Source: Ilumatobacteraceae bacterium | GTDB lineage: Bacteria > Actinomycetota > Acidimicrobiia > Acidimicrobiales > Ilumatobacteraceae | Assembly (NCBI GenBank): GCA_021741795.1 | Contig: JAIOXC010000042.1 | Coordinates: 1-10,672, forward strand | Direction: 5' to 3' | DNA length: 10,672 bases | Shown here: piece by piece, positions 5,979 through 10,672 of the stretch | Layout: each line of letters starts with the position of its first letter | How positions within the stretch are numbered: the first letter of the stretch is position 1 | The notes under the pieces: model-generated | What the model saw: the letters and a program-made list of their open reading frames with translations, nothing else | Database searches by the model: none | What the model was told of the DNA's origin: nothing | Program-made: the position numbers and the translations under genes

Positions 5979-7757
5979 ATGAATCAAACATCCACGAAAA
6001 GTGGGCTCTTCCGAAAGGTATCGATTGGTCTAGGACTTGCACTTGCAGTCTCAACCATCGGCATTTCTGGCAGCAGCGCAAAATCAGTTCCACAAGCTAA
6101 GCGCACGGCCAAAGACATGATCATCTTGATCGGTGAAAAAGATGCCGGCTGGTGCACACAAGATTCGCCGGGTGGTGGACAAATTGGAGCCTCTGGCTCA
6201 GTGCTCGAAAGTCTCACTATCAAGAACAACAAGGGCGACATCGTTCCTTACTTGGCAGAATCAGTGAAAGCGTCGAATGGCAATAAGACATGGACGATCA
6301 AACTTCGTTCTGGCATCACATACAGCGATAACACACCGCTCAACGCCGACAACCTGATTGCGAACTTCCGTTCACTCGCGGGTATCGGTCTGCTGTACAA
6401 GTCGGGCCCAGCTCCCTCTTTGCCAGCAATTGCTTGGCAACAAAATTTTGACATTCCTGGTTTTGCAGGTCTAAAGAAAATGCTCACAGGCTTGGCAACA
6501 TCAGGTCCAGCATTCTTGGCAACAAGTGCCGAATACGGCAAGATGTTGGTGGGCGAAAAGAAGGCCTTTGTCAAAATTGACGATCTCACCGTGCAAGCCA
6601 ACCTTGCGGTACCTCGTCCAAACTTTGCCTACAACTTGTGGAGTGAAGGTCGTGTCCGCATGATGTCAACCGCATCGCTCGGAAACGCGGCATGTGGAAA
6701 GACAATGGCGGTTGGTACTGGACCATTCAAGATCAAGTCAAAGGGCATTGACCCATTCGTGACAGAACTTGTGAAAAACACAACGTACTGGCGCAAAGAT
6801 GCAGCTGGAAAACAGTTGCCATACGCCGACTCCATCACATTTAAAGTGGTGCAAGACGGTGGACAGCGCGTAAACGCAATGGCAAAAGGCCAAGCAGATG
6901 TAGCTTTGTTCGGTGCCACATCGGGTCAACAGTTGAATCGTATTAAGGACACCCTTAAAGACAAGATGTCGCTGTACGTAGGACCTCGTGAAACCAACTG
7001 GGCGTTCCACCTCAATACGTTTAAGGCGCCTTTCAACAATCTTTTGGCTCGTGAGGCATTTGCTTATGCACTGGATCGCGAAACTTTTGCAAAGATTTCC
7101 TGCAAGGGCAACTGTGAAGCCGCTGTTGCAATGGCTCCAAAGATGCACCCATATTTCAGCAAGAAGGGTGCAATCACGTTTGACTTGGCAAAAGCCAAAG
7201 CAAAAGTAAAGGCCTACAAGGCTGAGACTGGGAAGGCTCTTGAGTTCCAGATGCCAATTTCTGACACAACCGAGTCGACGACTGATGCAAACCTGGTTTG
7301 TGGAATGATGAAGGCTGCCGGAATCGGCTGCACACTCATGGCGCCAATCACAAGTGCTGCCTACATCTCACGAGCATTCGAGTTTGGACAGCAAGTAACT
7401 TGGTTCAACGTGATGGCTGGTAAGTATGCAGAATTCGCCAACCTCTTCTCCACAACTTCGGACCTGGAGCTTTCGGGCTACAGACTTCCGAAGGCAGTCG
7501 GCGGAGTAGGCGACGGCCAACTCGCAGCATGCTTCGATAAGGCATGGGAAACTTCTTCTCCTGCAAACAACACATTGAAGACTTGTGCGGAAGAACTTCA
7601 GTCCAAGAGTTATTGGACTGGTGTTTACACCGAAGGACTTTTCGCTGCAGTTTCAAACAAGGTCACTGGCTTTGGAGAAACGACCTTGCCAAACGGCAAC
7701 AAGCGTGCAGGCCTGATTGCAGGTAACTTCGATGTGGCATCACTGATTGGTAGCTAA
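5979..7757 (+). CDS. ABC transporter substrate-binding protein, family 5 (SBP_bac_5), Sec-type signal, no lipobox
   Basis: The ligand receptor of the second importer, 592 residues. The N-terminus has basic residues (K7, R12, K13), a hydrophobic core (14-30) and a likely signal-peptidase-I cleavage site after SSA at 34. The first cysteine is C59, so there is no lipobox, unlike the first binding protein. Family features are seen in LESLTIKNNKGDIVPYLAES (76-95), TWTIKLRSGITYSDNTPLNADNL (104-126), the GTGPFKI motif (246-252) and LAREAFAYALDRE (355-368). The mature protein has eight cysteines (59, 239, 375, 379, 441, 451, 518, 536), several closely spaced, which suggests disulfide bonds outside the cell. 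The start is supported by the GGGGG ribosome site. A strong terminator follows, as in the first operon. Ligand unknown. The low similarity of the two receptors by eye suggests different ligands. Without a lipid anchor it must be held by the transporter, the wall or another factor, or be released. Confidence 0.92.
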   Translation: MNQTSTKSGLFRKVSIGLGLALAVSTIGISGSSAKSVPQAKRTAKDMIILIGEKDAGWCTQDSPGGGQIGASGSVLESLTIKNNKGDIVPYLAESVKASNGNKTWTIKLRSGITYSDNTPLNADNLIANFRSLAGIGLLYKSGPAPSLPAIAWQQNFDIPGFAGLKKMLTGLATSGPAFLATSAEYGKMLVGEKKAFVKIDDLTVQANLAVPRPNFAYNLWSEGRVRMMSTASLGNAACGKTMAVGTGPFKIKSKGIDPFVTELVKNTTYWRKDAAGKQLPYADSITFKVVQDGGQRVNAMAKGQADVALFGATSGQQLNRIKDTLKDKMSLYVGPRETNWAFHLNTFKAPFNNLLAREAFAYALDRETFAKISCKGNCEAAVAMAPKMHPYFSKKGAITFDLAKAKAKVKAYKAETGKALEFQMPISDTTESTTDANLVCGMMKAAGIGCTLMAPITSAAYISRAFEFGQQVTWFNVMAGKYAEFANLFSTTSDLELSGYRLPKAVGGVGDGQLAACFDKAWETSSPANNTLKTCAEELQSKSYWTGVYTEGLFAAVSNKVTGFGETTLPNGNKRAGLIAGNFDVASLIGS

Positions 7758-7792
7758 TTACATAGCAAACTAATTTCATTTCGTATATCGTG

Positions 7793-7825
7793 AAAATGCG
7801 GTGGGAGAAATCCCACCGCATTTTT
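7793..7825 (+). terminator. Strong intrinsic terminator inside the second operon
   Basis: A perfect 14-bp stem (7793-7806 with 7811-7824) closes a GAAA tetraloop, with the T-run at 7821-7825 and more T after it. The left arm begins with AAAA, so it could also stop transcripts on the other strand. It lies between the binding-protein gene and the permeases, the same place as the terminator at 1915-1948, although the stem sequences are unrelated. Confidence 0.9.
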
Positions 7826-7844
7826 ATTTCTTAGAATCCCCTAC

Positions 7845-7850
7845 TACAAT
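7845..7850 (+). promoter_or_regulatory. Candidate -10 element (TACAAT) for the second permease-ATPase genes
   Basis: TACAAT matches the -10 consensus at 5 of 6 bases and lies just after the terminator. No good -35 is seen at 17-18 bases; that position falls in the T-run of the terminator. Transcription would start near 7857, about 30 bases before the permease ATG. Confidence 0.25.
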
Positions 7851-7886
7851 TAATCACTAAGTTCATCAAACAGAAAATCTCCCACC

Positions 7887-8864
7887 ATGCAAAAACTCAT
7901 TCGAACCACGCAGCGGCTTTCACAAGTTGCATTGGTTCTTTTTTTTGTTACTTTTCTAGTGACACTTTTGGTACGACTCTTGCCCGGTGATATTGCCACA
8001 TCTTTGCTCCCCTTTGGCACGGCAGAAGAACAGGCGCAACTGCGGACCGAACTGGGCCTTGATACAAATATCTTCGTGTACTACTTTGATTGGCTACGAA
8101 ACTTCCTACAGGGAGACCTCGGCGTTTACTACAACGCCGGTGAGTCGTATGCGGACGCATCAATGACCGTTTGGGCGATGCTGTCTCTCACGATTCCACG
8201 AACACTGCTGATCATGGTCTACACGCTCGGTTTTTCGCTTCTCTTTTCAATCCCTATCGGCATGCTGCTTGCGTACAAAGCCGATACCCGCATAGACAAA
8301 GTAATCAGCAACACCCTCTTCGGACTATCGTCTATCCCCAACTTTGCGGTTGGTCTCGGTCTTGCATACATAATTGGTGTCAAATTCGAGCTATTAAATC
8401 CGATTGGTTACGTCACTTGGGGCGAGGGATCGGTTGAACACATTAAATCAGTGATTATGCCAGTCCTTAGCCTTTCGCTAGGGCTCATCGCAACCTTTGC
8501 CCGCCTCTTGCGTGCCGACATTATTTCAACCCTCAAAGAAGACTTTGTGACGATGGCATCTTCGAAAGGCCTCTCCAATCGTTGGATCCTCTGGCGACAC
8601 GTTTTTCGTCCGTCGAGTTTGAGCCTGTTGACTGCTGCAGCACTCAACATGGGGTCCCTAATCGGTGGTGCAGTAATCATCGAGGCCATTTTTGCACTTA
8701 ACGGGGTCGGTATGTTTTTGGTTACATCAATCGCACTGCGTCAATACCTCGCGATCCAGTCCACAGTGGCCCTCATCGCAATCTCGTATATCGTCTTCAA
8801 CTTGATTGTTGATGCCTTTATGCCCAAAATTGACCCGAGAATTAGGAGTCATCATGGCGCTTAA
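7887..8864 (+). CDS. ABC transporter permease, DppB/OppB type (second system)
   Basis: First channel subunit of the second importer, 325 residues. The first membrane segment is at about 12-32, directly followed by the family hallmark LLPGDIA (31-37). Further hydrophobic segments lie near 104-129, 143-165, 190-208, 245-270 and 290-312. The cytoplasmic EAA loop is at about 215-250 (LKEDFVTMASSKGLSNR, then ILWRHVF), but the usual NALLP end reads RPSSLSLL here, without the conserved Leu-Pro. The C-terminus PKIDPRIR (313-320) is typical. No Shine-Dalgarno stretch is seen in the bases before the ATG, which read AAAATCTCCCACC, yet the N-terminus fits the family, so the start is probably right and initiation is weak or uses another route. 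It overlaps the next gene by 11 bases. Confidence 0.92.
   Translation: MQKLIRTTQRLSQVALVLFFVTFLVTLLVRLLPGDIATSLLPFGTAEEQAQLRTELGLDTNIFVYYFDWLRNFLQGDLGVYYNAGESYADASMTVWAMLSLTIPRTLLIMVYTLGFSLLFSIPIGMLLAYKADTRIDKVISNTLFGLSSIPNFAVGLGLAYIIGVKFELLNPIGYVTWGEGSVEHIKSVIMPVLSLSLGLIATFARLLRADIISTLKEDFVTMASSKGLSNRWILWRHVFRPSSLSLLTAAALNMGSLIGGAVIIEAIFALNGVGMFLVTSIALRQYLAIQSTVALIAISYIVFNLIVDAFMPKIDPRIRSHHGA
8844..8848 (+). promoter_or_regulatory. Ribosome binding site AGGAG deciding the start of the second DppC-like permease
   Basis: AGGAG ends 5 bases before the ATG at 8854. This supports 8854 over the in-frame ATG at 8806, which has no such site and would place 59 bases of the gene inside the preceding permease. 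Confidence 0.7.
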
Positions 8865-9723
8865 TCCCAAAATCCTTGCAAACAAACCGATTGGATACCG
8901 CCTCTCAGTCCTGTGGCTTGGAGTATGTGCAGTTTTTAGTATTTTTGGAGAACTCTTCCCACTCCCTGCGTGGGATTATTCGAACCCAGATGTGCTCGGT
9001 GTTGGAATGTTCTCACCTGGACACATTTTTGGAACCGACTACATTGGCGTCGATCAACTTTCGGCCATCATTCATGGAACTCGATATTCACTGGGCATCG
9101 CATTCGTCACCGTCTTCTTTGGGATGGTTATTGGTGGTTTTTTGGGAATTCTTGCGGCATACCGACGCGGTTGGGTGGATGCAGTGATCTCCATGTATTT
9201 CAACACGACGCTGTCGATCCCAACCCTCATCATGGTTGTCACTATGGTTGCAATATTTGCAAGCCCAGATCCCTTCAACCCCTCCACCACTATTCCTCGA
9301 GTATTTGTGGTGATCATTGCCATAACGTTCGTTCTCATACCTGTGCTCGGTCGACTCGCGCGATCTTCTGCTCTTTCATGGACAGGTCGAGAATTTGTTC
9401 TTGTTGCCAAATCAATGGGCATGAAGCCTCGGTCAATACTCTGGCAACACATCGTTCCAAACGTGCTGCCCGCAATGCTCTCGGTTGGCTTTTTGGCTGC
9501 GGGCGTAGTCATCATCGTTGAAGGAGGACTTGCCCTTTTAGGTGCTGGCGCAGAGCCCGGTGCTAGCTGGGGTTCTCTTCTTGCACGAAATCGCGGAGAT
9601 ATTTCTCTCATCCCACATACGACATTCATTCCTGTATTTTTTATTTCAATCACCGTCATGGTTCTTAACTACTTCGGCGATTACTTCCGAAATCAGATTG
9701 ACGGCAGAGAGTCACGCATATGA
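8854..9723 (+). CDS. ABC transporter permease, DppC/OppC type (second system)
   Basis: Second channel subunit, 289 residues from the chosen start. Membrane segments lie near 15-35, 80-102, 118-136, 147-167, 208-230 and 256-276. The DppC/OppC hallmark is recognisable at 59-77 as FGTDYIGVDQLSAIIHGTR, but the usual Gly-Arg-Asp reads Gly-Val-Asp (65-67). The EAA loop runs from GREFVLVAKSMGM (178-190) to IVPNVLPAML (200-209). GASWGSLL (236-243) is the expected periplasmic motif. The reading frame is open back to an ATG at 8806, but the strong AGGAG and the normal family N-terminus favour 8854, giving an 11-base overlap with the upstream permease. The stop overlaps the ATPase start by ATGA, so the four genes after the terminator-promoter region are probably translated as a coupled unit. 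Confidence 0.92.
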   Translation: MALNPKILANKPIGYRLSVLWLGVCAVFSIFGELFPLPAWDYSNPDVLGVGMFSPGHIFGTDYIGVDQLSAIIHGTRYSLGIAFVTVFFGMVIGGFLGILAAYRRGWVDAVISMYFNTTLSIPTLIMVVTMVAIFASPDPFNPSTTIPRVFVVIIAITFVLIPVLGRLARSSALSWTGREFVLVAKSMGMKPRSILWQHIVPNVLPAMLSVGFLAAGVVIIVEGGLALLGAGAEPGASWGSLLARNRGDISLIPHTTFIPVFFISITVMVLNYFGDYFRNQIDGRESRI

Positions 9724-10672
9724 GCGATTTGATTGCAATTACAGACCTCGTAGTCGATTTCGACACAAAGCGTGGAATCCTTCATGCTGTGCGCGGTGTC
9801 TCCCTCAACATTGCTGCCGGTGAAAGCGTTGGCATCGTTGGAGAATCGGGTTCTGGCAAAACCGTATTCTCTCGCGCCACCATGGGACTGCTTCGCGGTA
9901 GGAAGGTCCACCGCACTGGAAAAATCATCTTTGAAGGCACAGATCTTCGCACACTCAACAGTGAGCAAGTGCGTGAATACTGGGGCACCAAAATTGCCAT
10001 GGTCTTCCAAGACCCAATGACCGCTCTCAACCCTGTGCGCCGTATTGGTTCACAGATGACTGAGTCACTCATTAAGCGACTCGGTATGTCTAAAGAAGAT
10101 GCGAAAAAGCGAGCAATCGAACTTCTTGCTCAGGTTCGCCTCCCCGAGCCAGAACTTGCCCTGAACAAGTACCCGCACCAATTGTCAGGTGGCATGCGCC
10201 AGCGCGTAATGATCGCGATGTCGATTGCATGCAATCCAAAACTCTTGTTTGCCGATGAGCCAACAACCGCCCTCGACGTCACTGTGCAGGCACAAGTACT
10301 CGAGTTGTTGGCAGACTTGCGCAGAGACATGGGCATGGCAATGGTTATTGTCACTCATGACCTCGGCGTTGTGGCTGGTTACACCGACAGAATCGCAGTG
10401 ATGTACGGCGGCGAAATTGTTGAGTTAGCAACGACCACCGACTTGTTTGCCAACACCAAGATGCCATATACCGAAGCTCTCATGAACGCAATTCCACGCA
10501 TCGACCGTAAGCGTGGCTCAAGCCTCGCCGCAATCGAAGGCATGCCACCAGATCCGACGACCAACCATACCGGTTGCGCATTTGCGGCTCGTTGCCCCTA
10601 CGCACAGCAAAAGTGCCACGATCAACACCCAGAGTTAGTTGATGCTGGCAATGGCCACCTGTATCGCTGCTT
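9720..10672 (+). CDS. ABC transporter ATPase, DppD/OppD type (second system), 3' end beyond window
   Basis: Cytoplasmic motor of the second importer. 317 residues are visible and the frame is still open at the window edge. Walker A GESGSGKT is at 41-48, Q-loop Q97 in VFQDP, signature LSGGM at 155-159, Walker B LLFADE at 175-180, ALDVT after it (184-188) and switch His213; all key residues are intact. The C-terminal oligopeptide-transporter domain has four cysteines (286, 292, 299, 317), spaced 5, 6 and 17 residues apart exactly as in domain 1 of the fused ATPase at 3832-5862. The start comes from the ATGA overlap with the permease and a weak AGAGAG 8 bases upstream. A stand-alone DppD would end soon after Cys317; because the first operon carries a fusion, a second domain could follow here too. 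Otherwise a separate DppF-like gene is expected just downstream. Confidence 0.94.
   Translation, partial: MSDLIAITDLVVDFDTKRGILHAVRGVSLNIAAGESVGIVGESGSGKTVFSRATMGLLRGRKVHRTGKIIFEGTDLRTLNSEQVREYWGTKIAMVFQDPMTALNPVRRIGSQMTESLIKRLGMSKEDAKKRAIELLAQVRLPEPELALNKYPHQLSGGMRQRVMIAMSIACNPKLLFADEPTTALDVTVQAQVLELLADLRRDMGMAMVIVTHDLGVVAGYTDRIAVMYGGEIVELATTTDLFANTKMPYTEALMNAIPRIDRKRGSSLAAIEGMPPDPTTNHTGCAFAARCPYAQQKCHDQHPELVDAGNGHLYRC

Noticed and set aside
8806..8853. In-frame upstream ATG at 8806 as the start of the second DppC-like permease
   Set aside because: It would overlap the upstream permease by 59 bases with no ribosome site, while ATG 8854 has AGGAG 5 bases upstream and gives a normal family N-terminus.
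8970..9521. 183-codon open frame on the + strand
   Set aside because: Shifted frame inside the DppC-like permease at 8854-9723; the product is rich in His, Cys and Arg with no family resemblance.
9072..9659. 195-codon open frame on the - strand
   Set aside because: It is antisense to the second DppC-like permease, has no recognisable motif, and its composition is what the complement of a membrane-protein gene gives.
214..10672. The two operons as a recent tandem duplication
   Set aside because: The binding proteins differ in export route, length and cysteines, the terminator stems are unrelated, and the permeases share only family motifs; shared layout points to old common ancestry or convergence.
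1..10672. A new defence, mobile or RNA-based system
   Set aside because: No transposase, integrase, nuclease, CRISPR-like repeats, tRNA or structured RNA was seen; nearly all bases are accounted for by transporter genes and short control regions.

Overview
The window carries two complete or nearly complete import systems of the dipeptide/oligopeptide/nickel ABC transporter class (PepT family), in tandem on the + strand. It begins with the last 37 codons of an XRE-type helix-turn-helix regulator. There are no RNA genes, mobile elements, CRISPR arrays or phage genes. Every gap between genes is under 130 bases and holds promoter, terminator and ribosome-site signals.

Organism: most likely an actinobacterium with only mid-range GC, as in some aquatic actinobacterial lineages. 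This rests on a Tat-type lipoprotein signal, the sequence style of the proteins and a base composition that looks near balanced by eye. It is inference; there is no rRNA or other marker gene to fix the taxonomy.

System 1 (214-5862): a Tat-exported lipoprotein binding protein, a strong intrinsic terminator, a DppB/OppB-like permease, a DppC/OppC-like permease, and one 676-residue protein that fuses the two ATPases (DppD-like then DppF-like). The last three genes overlap by ATGA. System 2 (5979 to the window end): a Sec-type secreted binding protein without a lipobox cysteine, a second strong terminator, two permeases, and a DppD-like ATPase whose reading frame is still open at the edge.

How the genes work together: the binding protein captures a ligand outside the membrane, the two permeases form the channel, and two nucleotide-binding domains power uptake. 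The ligand cannot be read from sequence; peptides are the commonest substrates of the class, but sugars, nickel and other small molecules are known. Both systems share one layout: a binding-protein gene with a strong GGGGG ribosome site, a terminator right after it, then the membrane and ATPase genes with weak ribosome sites and possible own promoters. This would give an excess of binding protein over transporter.

Nothing here looks like a wholly new system. Points worth a second look are an 11-bp-phased GTTG repeat and an inverted repeat before the first operon, CCCCC tracts upstream of both operons that could pair with the GGGGG ribosome sites, the contrast in anchoring of the two binding proteins, and conserved four-cysteine tails in all three nucleotide-binding domains.
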